The position numbers were made by a program, and so were the translations under genes. This document shows, one piece after another, positions 1-10,860 of a stretch of 64,000 nucleotides of DNA. Under the pieces are notes generated by a model. That model was not told the origin of the DNA. It made no database searches and saw only the letters and a list, made by a program, of their open reading frames with translations. Source of the stretch: Vandiemenella viatica. Taxonomy: Eukaryota > Arthropoda > Insecta > Orthoptera > Morabidae. Location: positions 142,447,283 to 142,511,282 of the forward strand of contig CM061921.1 in NCBI GenBank assembly GCA_031002005.1, in the 5' to 3' direction. Every line of letters begins with the position of its first letter. Position 1 is the first letter of the stretch.

Positions 1-59
1 CCACCAACATAAAATGAGGTAGAGAGTATTATCTTGTATGTAGAGAAATAGCAAAGCCC

Positions 60-360
60 GACGGGGGTGATCAGAAGACTGAGGGACTTCAAATGTGGAC
101 TAATCAGTGGATGTCACCTGAGGAACAATCCATTAGGGAATTTTCAATCCTTCTTACGCTGCCCAAGTCTACTGGTCATGAGTTGGTTTTGAAGTGGAAA
201 TACAAAAGAACAACATCAACTAAACCAAGACCAGGCATAGCTCATTTAATAACGGCAGGGGCTCATAATCAATTGAAGGAATCAATCATGAAATCAAAAG
301 TGCTAGTACAATGACTGTGTATTGGGCTTTAAAAGAATGGGGTACAAAAGATGAGCTTCT
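60..360 (+). pseudogene. Tc1-like transposase N-terminal fragment
   Basis: The plus-strand peptide from about 140 to 314 reads LPKSTGHELVLKWKYKRTTSTKPRPG, which matches the helix-turn-helix and GRPR-like linker of Tc1 transposases (KSTV...KWK..GT...PRSGRP). After a frame change the following bases read TMTVYWALKEWG, like the start of the second HTH/linker region. There is no DDE catalytic domain. The fragment stops before the mariner element that begins at 390. It is a decayed remnant. The family assignment rests on the short motif only. Confidence 0.5.
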
Positions 361-389
361 GATACTTTTTATCACATAGCATATATATA

Positions 390-1651
390 TGAGGGTCGTT
401 CAATAAGCCATTAGAAAAAAGTAGAAAAACAAATAATTTTGGTAGATTTTTTTTTCAATGTAATCGCCTTGTAGTAAAATACACTATACTAAATGCTTCT
501 TTAACTTCTCTATGCCCTCCAAAATGTACAATTTTATAAGTTCTGCAAAATGGGCAACTGTTTGGGCGATGACCTGCTGGTTTCACATGAACCGTTGTCC
601 AGTGAACCAATTTTTTTAAGTCTGGAACTAGAAAAAAATTCACTGGAGACTATCTCTGGAATATAAGGTGGATGCTGTAAGAATTCGAACTTTAATTCCA
701 TAATTTTGGCCATCAAACCTGTGCGGGTGTGCTCCAGTGCATTGACCTGATGGAAAAGGATCTTTTTCTCTTCTGAATGAGGATGTTCTTTTATCGATTT
801 CTTCGCCTAACAGGTGCAATAATGACACATAGAGATCTCTACTCATTGTTTGTCTTTTTCCAAGTAATCAATGTAGATGATTCTGTGTGCATCCTAAAAA
901 AACTGTGGCCAACATCTTGCTGGCCAATTTCACATCACCTTCTTCTGAACCCGTTTGCCTTCAAAAACTTACTCTTCAGACTGATCCTTAGTTTCTGGAG
1001 TATAGCAGTGTATCCATATTTCATTCACAGATAGTTGCAACAGAAAAGTACCAAACAGCCTCAGAGTCGATTACACGATTGCGCTTATACTTCAGTGATA
1101 GAAAATGTGGCAGCTATCTTGCCTAAATTTATTTCACATCTAATTTTTTGTGCAACATTGAGTACACCATACCTTGCAATATGCCTGTGGCCTCTTATAT
1201 TAGGCACACTTTGATTCGTCGATCACTAAAAACCATATCCTGGATTTTGGCAATGATTTCAGGGGTAGTAACTTCCACTGGACATCCCGAACATTGTTCA
1301 ATTTGTGTGGATATTTGGCCATGTTTAAACTCATTTACCCAATTATAAACAGTTGCAGATGCAGGAGCAGATGTACTATGTACTTCATCCACCTCAGCTT
1401 TGATCTCTTTTGGTTTTAAGACTTTTAAATAAAAAAAAGTTTAATCACTGCTCGAATATCTGAATTTTCCATTTTTCTCAATGATCAATAGTTGTCTGCT
1501 TCAATCCACAATAACAATGAAACCATGTGACAGAGGTAGCTGAGATTTTATCTGCTATCTAGTGAATAATGATGCTTATTAATAAAAAATAATTTTCGAC
1601 ACTGTGTGTGCCGTCTCTTGGATTTTCTAAGGACTTGTTGAACGACCCTTG
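390..1651 (-). mobile_element. Complete-length mariner element (1.26 kb), decayed
   Basis: The ends form terminal inverted repeats: left GAGGGTCGTTCAATAAGCC (from 391), right, read on the minus strand, AAGGGTCGTTCAACAAGTCC (ending 1650). Both ends are flanked by TA (388-389 and 1652-1653), the mariner target duplication. The length is typical of full-length mariners. The transposase is on the minus strand and broken. The inserted unit gives a clear boundary between older flanking DNA on both sides. Confidence 0.9.
455..1392 (-). pseudogene. Mariner transposase, frameshifted
   Basis: The N-terminal part (1195-1392) reads SATVYNWVNEFKHGQISTQIE...GCPVEVTTPEIIAKIQDMV.SDRRIKV, the second helix-turn-helix and linker of mariner transposases. 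The C-terminal part (534-800) reads in pieces FHQVNALEHT and MAKIMELKFEFLQHPPYIPEIVSSEFF, equivalent to FHQDNAPAHT and HPPYSPDLAPSDFF in the family. The second catalytic Asp is therefore Val and the third position is Glu rather than the mariner Asp. The reading frame changes several times. The protein would act by cut-and-paste at TA sites if intact; this copy cannot encode active enzyme. Confidence 0.85.
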
Positions 1652-1653
1652 TA

Positions 1654-4158
1654 TTTCGGAGTTTTTATAATTTCTCCAGATAATAGCTCTTTAACCTGTG
1701 TTTTTCTTTCCTTTTATTTAACCACCTTCCCTATTAAAACTGATGTAAATGTTGTCTTTGTGCATCCTAAATAAAAGTTACAGCTGTCTGAGCTTGGTAT
1801 ATGAAATTGCTTGATTAGAGAATATCACTTGCTTTTTATTCCACATATCTTATCTCTTTCTGATAATAATTATGTGTCAACCATTAATGGAATGTGTAAG
1901 CAAGGAGATATCAGCTGTGCAGTAAACATACAACTGCCTTACTTTGTATGATCATTTACCTTAAAATATTGTAACTAACCAAATGAAGCACCATTGTTTC
2001 AGTCAGCTCTCAACTTTGTTGTCTGTTGTCACTTTTTTACTTACTTTGTGAAGTTTACTAACGCTGTTTCTTTTTCACAATGCCCAACTGGTTTACATGG
2101 AATGGAATGGCTAAAATTTATAACTATTACAGATATTGTAATAGCAATGCTACAGTTGCGCATAATGAGCACCATTACCAGTTCCCTGAATGTCAATTGT
2201 GAGGATGTAGCAAGACATCCGCCACTAATTCTGGGAAGGGTTACCAACGGATCTCTGAACTGAAAATTCGCCACTGTGTTTGACTAATACACAAAAGTGA
2301 AACCCAAATCTTTGGCTTAGTATGATGCAACAAAACTAGTAAAAAAACAGCTTCTTTTTTTTGTTGCTATAAGTCATTGGTCTGAGTGGAGGTAATTAAT
2401 TGTATCTTTACCACTATCAAGCTGCCCAAGCTCTTTTGCTGAATGTACTTGTATAAATTGTGGCTCGTCCCTCACTTGCACAATTCACATATTCCAGCCC
2501 TTAAGTCACAGCATCAGTATATTTGCAATTTTTTTAAATATCCCTAGCAATCTGCTCAAACACATGCCATCAGCAAACAAAGCATCATGTTTTATCGACA
2601 TAATAGCGATCCCCCAAAAATGAATGTAGCTGCATGAGAATTTCAAAATAATGTGTTTGACCATCAGAGTCACTCAACCTTAATCCCACGAATCTCTATC
2701 TTTTTTTTCTTTTTTTTTCTTTTGCACAGGGCACAAAATTATTGTATCTGCCCAAGAAATAAAACTGACAAGAATTACAGCAAAAATATTGAAGGTAGCA
2801 GCCATGATTCAGCGTTGAGTTGTGGAGATATACCCATATACTACAAAGACCATTTTATTACTGTATTAAGGTCAAAAAAGTGAACTTTGAACTAAGTACT
2901 TGTAACAGTGATTGAACGTTTTGTTCACCTTTAATAAACATGAAATTAGTTTTAAATTCTGAGTATAAATATTTTTACCATTAGATTTATTTGTCATCAT
3001 TTTCTGTTCACACAGTTAAGCATTTTTACTATTGATTTAGATAGGCTTTCCAAAGATAACGTTTCCAGCAATTTTATGCAGAAGGCGATTAAATAATAAT
3101 AAAAATAGGTTAAGGATGGTATTTTTTGAGACGTTACAAAAATACAACCTGGGGAAAAATTTGGAAAATATGACACGTGTGATTTTGTTAAAAGAAAATA
3201 AATTATAACTTTACTGAATTTATCAGAATTACACGAAAGAATAATTGTTCTGTTGTAAACTGTAAATTGTTTAATTTTAATTGGCCCAGTGATTCTTGAA
3301 ATACACCTTAAAGATTTGACTTGTACAGACAAATAAAATAACTCATAAAAAACTGCTACTTTGTAAATTATTTAGCTTACAGCTCCCTGAGTTACAGTTT
3401 CTTTCCTCATATCAGATGGCCTAACAGCTCCGTTAATATATACGCTCCAGATACATTGATGCTTGGAAACTAAAACCTTGTGTATAATACTAATAATCAG
3501 CTTTAAGATACAAACTCCAGATTTATTGATTAGAAAATCAGCAATAATGGAGTAGGTAAAAATGTTTTGAAGAGATATTAATATGGAAAGGAAAGCTAAA
3601 GTAGATGAATCACTTACCAAGTTGTTAGAAGGAAGGCTGCAGTGAAAAAAAAAAAAAAAAACGCTAAACATACACAAAAAATGCAATATTTAGGACTTTG
3701 ACCTATCTCTATAAACCAGAAACTGAAGCATTTTGTAATAAACAGGACGTATCCAAATATGTTTTAAGTCATTTAGTGGTATATTAAATTATAAGACTGG
3801 GTAAAGGACTATGAGTATGATTTGTGCATTTGTGATATGAATGTGCAAAATAGCAACTCTTCATTGAAGCTGACCATATGTTAATAAATTATTGATCAAC
3901 ACTAGTTATAAATGTTATTTATGTGCTGAATATAAGTATAAATATTTTGAACAAATGCAAAATTTCACAAGGTAGAGAATGTCCAGTGGCAGGTGGGCAA
4001 CAATACAAAGGGTGCCGACATTAGGCAAGTTACTGCCTAGCCTAGCTTGCATTCCAGCCTCACCAGCAATGGTATGGCTAGAGTTTATGTAGTTCAAGTG
4101 AATACAATTAGATGGCTGTATAAATTGTGTGCGTGGAGACTTTCCCGGCGTACTGAAG
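1654..4158. other. Intergenic stretch without recognisable gene
   Basis: AT-rich sequence with only short chance ORFs in all frames. It holds a T-rich pyrimidine tract near 2700-2723 and an A18 run at 3644-3661. I see no protein motif, RNA gene or terminal repeat that I can name. Confidence 0.5.
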
Positions 4159-4520
4159 CAATGTAGTCTTCACGGGTGTGCAGCCGGATGGTGTTTTGGA
4201 AACACAACGTTTCGACAACCAGCTCGGCTGTCTTCATCAGGTGTCCGGTTTCTACAGGCTGACGAAAGCTGGCAGTCACCGCGTGGACTGGCTTAGCCTC
4301 CCAGACGGACCTCCTTATATACCTGTCGGCGAGGTAGAGGATCCGCTCGACGACAGGTATATAAGGAGGTCCGTCTGGGAGGCAAAGCCAATCCACGCGG
4401 TGACTGCCAGCTTTCGTCAGCCTGTACACACAGGACACCTGATGAAGACAGCCGAGCTGGTTGTCGAAACGTTGTGTTTCCAAAACACCATCCGGCTGCA
4501 CACCCGTGAAGACTACATTG
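4159..4520. repeat. 170-bp-arm inverted repeat carrying two outward hammerhead-like cores
   Basis: Bases 4159-4328 are the reverse complement of 4351-4520 with few mismatches and no shift, around a 22-base spacer (4329-4350). Each arm contains CTGATGA, a short self-complementary stem, then GAAAC (plus strand 4439-4470; minus strand, mirrored, 4209-4240). This is the layout of the catalytic core of hammerhead ribozymes, which are known from Penelope-like elements. The match is imperfect: one extra A lies between CTGATGA and stem II, and I cannot confirm stems I and III. It could be a foldback MITE or a Penelope-derived head-to-head dimer. Confidence 0.75.
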
Positions 4521-5349
4521 GTTGTATAAATTGTTGATGTGGAAACAGTGCATCATGAAAAACATAATTAATATTAATCTCATAGTAAAAAAGACTAATT
4601 GAGCACAGATAAATACCTTGAGGACAGCCAACAAGGAAATTGAATAAAATCCTCTCTGGTGAGTCCATCGATAAGACACGATGTTTTGGCAGTCATAATC
4701 TCTGACGCCACTGACAATACAACTAGGCAATTGATTAGATATGATTTCTAATTTGCTATAGATCTCATCCTCTCCATGTATTCTGGTGAGCTGTGGCAAA
4801 CAGCTGACAAACATCCCATTGGCTGAACGAATAACCCCATCTCAGACACCACTATGGTTGCCGGTGCAGCAGGCATGATTTGGGAGGAGGGGGGGGGGGG
4901 GCTTTGCCTCTCGTGTAAGTACTGCAAGGAAACTGCTACTTGTGGACTTCTGTCTTGCATCGCTTGCCCTAGTGGATGCTGGAACAAGGACTTCACAGCA
5001 ACACTACAGTTGAATTCCCAATTTTCCAGTTTGGCCTGGTCAGGATCGAGATCTTACCTATGAGAAAATACATAATTTAAAGTGATCAAAACTCTGACTT
5101 CAGTGTTTTCATGAGAGTTTATGTGTATGTCCCTGCTCTAGCAGAGCTAATAATTATTCCTCAAATTTAATGTTATTTCAACAGTAGAAAAATTAACAAA
5201 TTTATTCAAGTGGCAGTTCATTATGTTCGTTTGAGTTTGTTTCAAATTTTCTCAGGCCAGAAATGTTCTACAGTAGAATGTTGATAATCCAAACTAACTG
5301 GAACAAGGTTAGTTCAAATTATTGACTTTGTCAGGGTACAATGAGTATT
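4521..5349. other. Unassigned spacer
   Basis: Apart from the weak coding remnant described separately, this stretch shows no recognisable gene. It contains the G13 run at 4889-4901. Confidence 0.4.
4625..5063 (-). other. Possible minus-strand coding remnant, unidentified
   Basis: On the minus strand an open reading frame of 82 codons (4748-4996) can be extended upstream to about 5055 without a stop, just after an acceptor-like stretch (TATTTTCTCATAG). It includes a P/S-rich segment produced by a G13 run at 4889-4901. Another open segment (DEIYSKLEIISNQLPSCIVSGVRDYDCQNIVSYRW) follows in a different frame down to about 4625, where AAG/GTATTT could be a donor. I do not recognise the protein. 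It may be a decayed exon or chance. Confidence 0.15.
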
Positions 5350-5528
5350 TGTGGCGAGAGGATCACGTGACAAAGTCTGCATTCTGGAGTTGGACTCGGG
5401 AGTGAATGGGCGCGTCTTGCCAGTAAACGAGCGCGCGTGTTGTGTTCGGCGCTGAAGGAAAGCGAAGAATGTTTTTTTTAGATGTGCGTTTGGAAAATAG
5501 TTAGAACAGTGAAGTAGGCGACGAAATA

Positions 5529-6382
5529 CAGGGCGTTCGCCGGGAAACGCAACCCACTGTTAGCGCTACAAGGAAGAAACTGCTCCCGGCGAGCGAGCGC
5601 TCAGTTTCCGGCATTGTTCGACCGTCGGCCGCGGACTATTTCATAATAATTACGCTTCATAAACTTCATAAACTTGTGTGCTAAGCATTTAAATGTGACG
5701 TAATTCATTAGCTTACCTTATAAAAGATGCTGGAAGTGTTGACCCTCTTGTGTAATGCACATTTCACATCTTCTGAACATATTTCGAGACACACGCTGCC
5801 GTAACTGACTTAATGATTTTTTGGGTGACTGTTCTAGTCGAAAAGCGATATCGTCAATTTTCTCCTCTGTGAGAATACGGTTGACCGACAGTCTCTTTTT
5901 GTTAAAAAATGAACCCGTTTCTCTTACTTTTTTAACCAGACGCAGAATTGTTGATTTAGCTGGCAGTAAAGACCCAGGAAATTCGCGACGAAATTTACTG
6001 TGACACGTTTTAAACGACTTCTTCTTCACATATGCATCGTAGAGAAATATTCTTTGTTGCAAACTGTAACGTACCATAATTTTACTCACACTCAAACACG
6101 GTACAGATTAATAAGAGTATGAAGCCCCAAACCAGCCAAACCGCAAAGAAACGTTTATTCACAACACTGATTAATAAGAGACTGAAGTCACAAACTATCT
6201 ACAATGCAAAGAAACCGTTCTTAACAATGTAAGGGTCACTGCAATGCACTGTTGGGGCAGCGGAGGTGTTAAACAGTGCGGTGATTCACGGTGCCGGTTG
6301 GCGGAAACTGCTGGCTGCACTGACAGAGCAAGTTGCCGACGGCAACAGACTGGGAGGGTAGCGTTTTCCGGCGAACGCCCTG
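5529..6382 (-). mobile_element. DUF4817-type Tc1/mariner-like transposon, 854 bp
   Basis: The ends are inverted repeats CAGGGCGTTCGCCGGGAAAC (left, 5529) and, on the other strand, CAGGGCGTTCGCCGGAAAAC (right, ending 6382). Both are flanked by TA (5527-5528 and 6383-6384). The unit carries one minus-strand ORF with a single HTH domain and no DDE catalytic domain, so it should be non-autonomous, mobilised by a full-length relative. Confidence 0.88.
5718..6095 (-). CDS. DUF4817/HTH domain protein of a transposon (125 aa)
   Basis: The protein starts MSVSKIMVRYSLQQRIFLYDAYVKKKSFKTCHSKFRREFPGS and continues PAKSTILRLVKKVRETGSFFNKKR, the hallmark of the DUF4817 helix-turn-helix domain found beside transposase genes of insects. 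Residues 7-65 form the HTH; residues 70-105 (ILTEEKIDDIAFRLEQSPKKSLSQLRQ) look like the second DNA-binding helix set. The catalytic region of a full transposase is absent. The ORF lies wholly between the inverted repeats. The frame is open, but expression is not shown by sequence. It might still bind the terminal repeats; this is inference. Confidence 0.8.
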   Translation of the reverse strand: MSVSKIMVRYSLQQRIFLYDAYVKKKSFKTCHSKFRREFPGSLLPAKSTILRLVKKVRETGSFFNKKRLSVNRILTEEKIDDIAFRLEQSPKKSLSQLRQRVSRNMFRRCEMCITQEGQHFQHLL

Positions 6383-7361
6383 TAGTATGAAATATAGCCA
6401 CTTCATTTGTGAAGGACAGTGTTGCGAATCGTGGAACTAGTAACTGTCGGTAATAAAAGGATTATCGCATTGATATGAAGGTCAACGAACGCAAGAATCT
6501 GCGTCTTTAGGAATAAGAGATTATGGTTAAAGTGCAAAGAGGTGGTCACTGAAAGCATCTGGTGACGAGTAGAAGTATTCTAATAAAGCAAATGCTTATG
6601 ACTTATAAAGATGAACACTACTGACTTGCAGCGAGGATAGAAAGCCCATAAAGTGATTGAGATAAAATAAATATTGTGGAGAGTTAACGGGAAATTCCAA
6701 AATAATTGAATTTTACAGCTTATTGACACTCCTGAAGAACGTACTTATAGATCTTGAAGCTTGGCGGTGAATGCAGCGCTTAGGTTCTTATTTATTAAAT
6801 CAATTGCGACGTTTCCAGTGAAAAATGTTTAGAGATATAGTCGTTGCATGTAAAGCCCGACCAATCTATAAAGTAAATCCGTGTGGTCTCGCAATCTCAA
6901 GTTACCGCGCATTCCAACTGTGACGTTGCTATATCTAGAGTCAAACGTGTAATCCAATCCAAGGAGTATTCACAACGTACCTTCCACACGCAAAGCAAGC
7001 ATTACTTGAGAGAAACGTCATATGTGAATGTAAAATTTTCTTCAGTTTAGAATTAAAGACCAAACAGCTTAGCTAATCTATGGTAGAAGTAGTCTTGCAG
7101 CGGCATGGCTTGTGCGTTGCCGATGCGTACACTGTTCACCTAGACACCTAGCAAGGAATATGTAGAGTGAAAAACATCTTGAAAAACTGAAGTTACATGA
7201 GATCAAGATCACAAAGAAGATATAGCGAAGGAAGCAAAGAAAGAATGTGAATCACCAATTAGGAGCGCCGAAGGCTTCGCGCTCTTCGACGTTTGAATGA
7301 GGGCCAATAGATGGTAATCTTCTGACCCTCGTTGCTAACGCATGTGTTCAGATGTTCCACA

Positions 7362-9112
7362 TTGGTGACGATGGGGAACTTCCACCTCCAGTGCATACTG
7401 AATCAAGTTTAATTTGGCTTAACTGGTCAAGATTCCACGAACCCAGACAACGTTTGCTATATGAAATGCAATAATTCAATGTACCCAGGACCGTGCCAGT
7501 GAGGAACGAATCATAATTTCTGTAGTCAGAAGAAAAGTCCCTTTCCCCGTACCACTGATGTGTAAACAAAAACCTGTGATGCAACATCCGCTACTGAGCC
7601 AATTGTGACATTTACGTCTAACCTCTTTGTACAATTTTTTTTTTTGCTTAGTACATGATTAATTTTGTATTAATACTATGTGTTCAACAATGTTCCGAGA
7701 ACAATCAATGTAATTAATTGTGCTGAAATGTAAACAGGGTTCCACAGATGGAAGTATATGTAGTAATAGCATCTTAGTTTGTAAGTCGAGTAATAATGTC
7801 TCTTTGGTCAATAGTGTGTTGCTCGTGAGGTGGCGCTGGAAGGCTCACGTGTGAACTCCGCGAGTTGTTGTTGAGAGTGTAATCTGAATATGTTATGCGG
7901 AAAAATTTGCATTGTGTGTAAAGTTGAAATTGAGTTTTGAAAGTATTAAACTGAATGTCAGTATTCATTGAACTGTGTGCTTTGATTTTTTGAAGTCACT
8001 TTAAGAAATCCTGAATATCTTGAGCATGTATGTTGGCACAATATTAATGTCGGTCATTAAGAATAAGAGGTATTCGGCTTGCAGTGTTAGAGGTGGATAG
8101 AGGGCCAACCACTCGCAGCACACCAAAGGTAATAAGCAACTTATATTTGGTAACCCTGAGTCCAGGATTAAAGGGTGATAATTACGTGATAATCTATCAC
8201 CTTAAACGTCTGGAATCTTCTGGTGCAGTAGCAGCAGCAGCGCGTGGCAGATGCACAACGAAAGAAGTATCAACGCAGTGGGCAAGTAGAAGTCCAATTA
8301 TTCTTGGGGGTTGCGGTACTACAGTCAATAACGCAAGGAGAAATAGCGTTTAATTTCGATAGTTAACTAATTAGTAATTGGCAGAACTGAAATTAGAACA
8401 ATAAACTAAGAAAAATAAAGTTATGTTTTTAACAGCATTAAAGTCAGTTTGGATTGTTGAAAAGAATTTCAAGTTTTGTTGGAAGGAAGAAATTTTTGAC
8501 TCAAAACTGTAAACGAAATCTGAGTTAAAACAGAAATTGTTAAATTTTTGGGAACCGTAAAGAAGTATTTCAGAAAGCAAACAGTATATTCATGTTCAGT
8601 TGCAAATTACAGTAGCATGGTTAGTACAAATTTAAGAATCTGTGGAAACCCTTAGTTAAGTAAAAATAAAGGAAATTATTCAAAATCAAATGGGGGAATT
8701 ATTTTATTTAATTAAGCGTATAAATTAGCATTTCTGTGTTATTTCAGCGCTGGACCGAGTGAAATTTTCTGTGGTGCGTTTCCGTATACATGACGGAAAC
8801 TATAAAAATCTTTATTGTAAGTGAATTTGGTATTTCGTTCTGGTTTCTAAAGACTGTTGAGAGAATTGTCAGCGTTGTTGAGCGACGTTGTACAATTGTT
8901 GTGGTGCTGCTAACATTGAGAAAGTCATTGTTGTATCTTAGCAGTATGTTCGATTCCGCGTAAGAAAACATCATTTGTTCTCGGAGTCCTTTTACATGGA
9001 AAAATACTTGTTGTGAACTAGTAAGCATGAACGCCCAAAGTAACTTGGGGGAGTCGGGAAGTAATAATAATAATAATAATATTCAGAATGGGAGACCGAA
9101 AATTCGGGAGTC
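7362..9112. other. Unassigned stretch, possible LTR-element leader
   Basis: No conserved protein can be read in any frame. If the upstream LTR call is right, this would be leader or ruined gag. A (AAT)n run lies at 9063-9080 and a GCA-rich stretch at about 8225-8240. Confidence 0.3.
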
Positions 9113-9600
9113 GTGAGTTTTGGTGGTAAATATGCGTACCTAGTTTGTGTTAAACAACAGCTTGAAATTGATCCAGATTTTCTGTCAAAAGTCATTACTA
9201 ATGATGAGTCATGGAGCTATGGTTACGACCCAGAAAAAAAGCAACGGTCTAGCCAATGGAATACGTCATTGTCACCCCAACCAAAAAAATATCGTCAAGT
9301 CAAATCAAACATCAAAAAAATGTTCACTGGTTTTTGTCGCCAAGGGCGTAGTTCACTCAGAGTTTCTTCCCTCATATCAGACCATCAATCAAACCATTAA
9401 TTTGGACGTTTTAAGAAGATCATGCAACAGTGTTTGTCAAAAAAGTCCCGATTTGTGACAGACAGTAGACTGGTTCTTCCACCACTACACTGCACCTGCA
9501 CACGCAGTTGTCTTTGTTAGGCAGTATTTGGCTAAAAATAGCATAGTTCCACTACTTCATGTACCTTTTTCCCCTGACGATTTAACAAGATTGAAGAGGT

Positions 9601-9645
<45 letters not shown>

Positions 9646-9835
9646 AAGGGAGGAGCAGTCAGTCATTTCTAAAGATGACCACAGAAAATGTTTCTAACAG
9701 TGGAAGCTCTGGTGGGACAAATGTATTAGTTGTAATGGAGATTATTTTAAAGGGTATAAGGTTGTTTTGTAAAATAAAAATTGGGTATTATATGGCTTTC
9801 AAAAATAATTCCTGTTTTTTGTGGGTACTGCCTCA
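9113..9835 (+). pseudogene. Mariner transposase, 3' half, broken by poly(A)
   Basis: The peptide KQQLEIDPDFLSKVITNDESWSYGYDPEKKQ...SSQWNTSLSPQPKK contains the first catalytic Asp (the D in ITNDESW; family ITGDESW) of mariner transposases. Later frames give AKNSIVPLLHVPFSPDDLTRLKR (family ...LPHPPYSPDLAP) and, after the A43 run, QWKLWWDKCISCNGDYFKG, the family C-terminus. The right end (GGGTACTGCCTCA, to 9835) is followed by TA and matches the end of the mariner half at 29812-30377, so it is the terminal repeat. The 5' half is missing. Several frameshifts plus the homopolymer make it non-functional. Confidence 0.85.
9602..9644 (+). repeat. A43 homopolymer inside mariner
   Basis: Forty-three uninterrupted A residues, placed inside the transposase reading frame and not at its 3' end, because recognisable C-terminal codons and the terminal repeat follow. 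Confidence 0.95.
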
Positions 9836-10272
9836 TAAATTATTCTAGATTTTATAATACAATATCTTGCTGTCTAAATAATCACTTAAAACTGAATCAA
9901 TAACAATATTCTTAAAGTAGTTTTAAGTATGCAGATAAATTAAAAACATACTAAATATAATCAAAACAAAAAGTAAATGAGCACTAATAAAATAAGATTT
10001 AATAGTAAAATCGAAACAGCCTGATTTTGTAAGATAAAAATAAAAGTTTTTCAACATTTTCACTATTTAAAACAGCTTTTCTCTAATAATAGACTTGACC
10101 GATAGCACCTGAACAAATTGGTCGCTAGGAAGAATAGTGGGAGGAGTTGATAAATATTTTGTTGATATCACTCATAAGTAAATATAATGACTGGAAGCAC
10201 AATGTTGACAAACATTAGCGGTTCTCAGCAACATAGAGCAAAGGTTTTTACACGCTTTATATTAGCTTGACT
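9836..10272. other. Unassigned AT-rich spacer
   Basis: Very AT-rich, no protein motif or repeat boundary recognised. Confidence 0.4.
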
Positions 10273-10306
10273 TGTATGTATGTATGTATGTATGTATGTA
10301 TGTATG
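10273..10306 (+). repeat. (TGTA)n microsatellite
   Basis: About eight perfect TGTA units directly precede the degenerate tandem repeat, a common arrangement at the ends of some insect mobile elements. Confidence 0.95.
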
Positions 10307-10317
10307 AATGTAACAGA

Positions 10318-10860
10318 ATTTTACAACTCCATTTTGACCCACTTCCCGATGTCCGAGCTGTTTGAAATTTGGCACATATATTAAGTACCGGTGACAATAC
10401 AATAATTTCATAGCTATATCCTGCTATGCTCATTACTTTGACAGCAACAACAGAAAAATGGTTGAATGTCGTGGAATTTTGCAATATAATTTTAACCCAA
10501 TTCCAGATGTCCGAGTTGTTTGAAATTTTGCTCATGTATTACTGATTACAAAACAATAATTTCATAGCTATGTCTTGAAATTCTGATTACGTTGACAGTA
10601 AAAACATAAAAATTTTGCACACGTTTTAAGAACGGTTAACAATACAGTAGTCTCTTAGCAACGTCCTGCTATTCTCGTTACTCTGACGGTAACAATAGAA
10701 AAATGGTTGCCATGTAATGGAATCTTTCATTTCAGTGTTTACCCGCTTCCTGACGTCCGAATCGTTTTAAATTTTGCACACTTATTAAGAACCGATAAAA
10801 ATTCAATAATATCACTCTCACCACGTTGTCAGTGTATCCTATACTTGATGGGATTACTGA
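10318..10860 (+). repeat. Degenerate tandem repeat of about 160 bp units
   Basis: The block CCxACTTCCxGATGTCCGA...TTGAAATTT.GCxCA recurs at 10351, 10509 and 10755. A companion block (ATAGCTATxTCCTGCTAT...TTGACAG.AACA) recurs between them, with a fourth partial copy starting near 10617. Units have drifted and one is 5'-truncated. No coding content. Confidence 0.8.

Larger units (their letters stand above)
5350..7361 (+). repeat. Possible old LTR interrupted by a transposon
   Basis: The segment starts TGTGGCGAGAGG and ends ...GATGTTCCACA, followed directly by TTGGTGACGATGGGGA (7362 on), which resembles the primer-binding/leader start of many insect gypsy elements. The first 280 bases are unusually GC-rich for this window. 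The 854-bp transposon at 5529-6382 lies inside it. No second LTR or gag/pol was found in the window, so this would be a lone or very diverged LTR. Weak call. Confidence 0.25.

Noticed and set aside
1994..2274. Overlapping ORFs on both strands near 2.0-2.3 kb as a host gene
   Set aside because: Short, no motif, no codon pattern or splice context that I can support.
4178..4537. Protein-coding genes on both strands (nearly the same peptide read from each strand)
   Set aside because: The identical peptides come from the inverted repeat itself, with no conserved domain.
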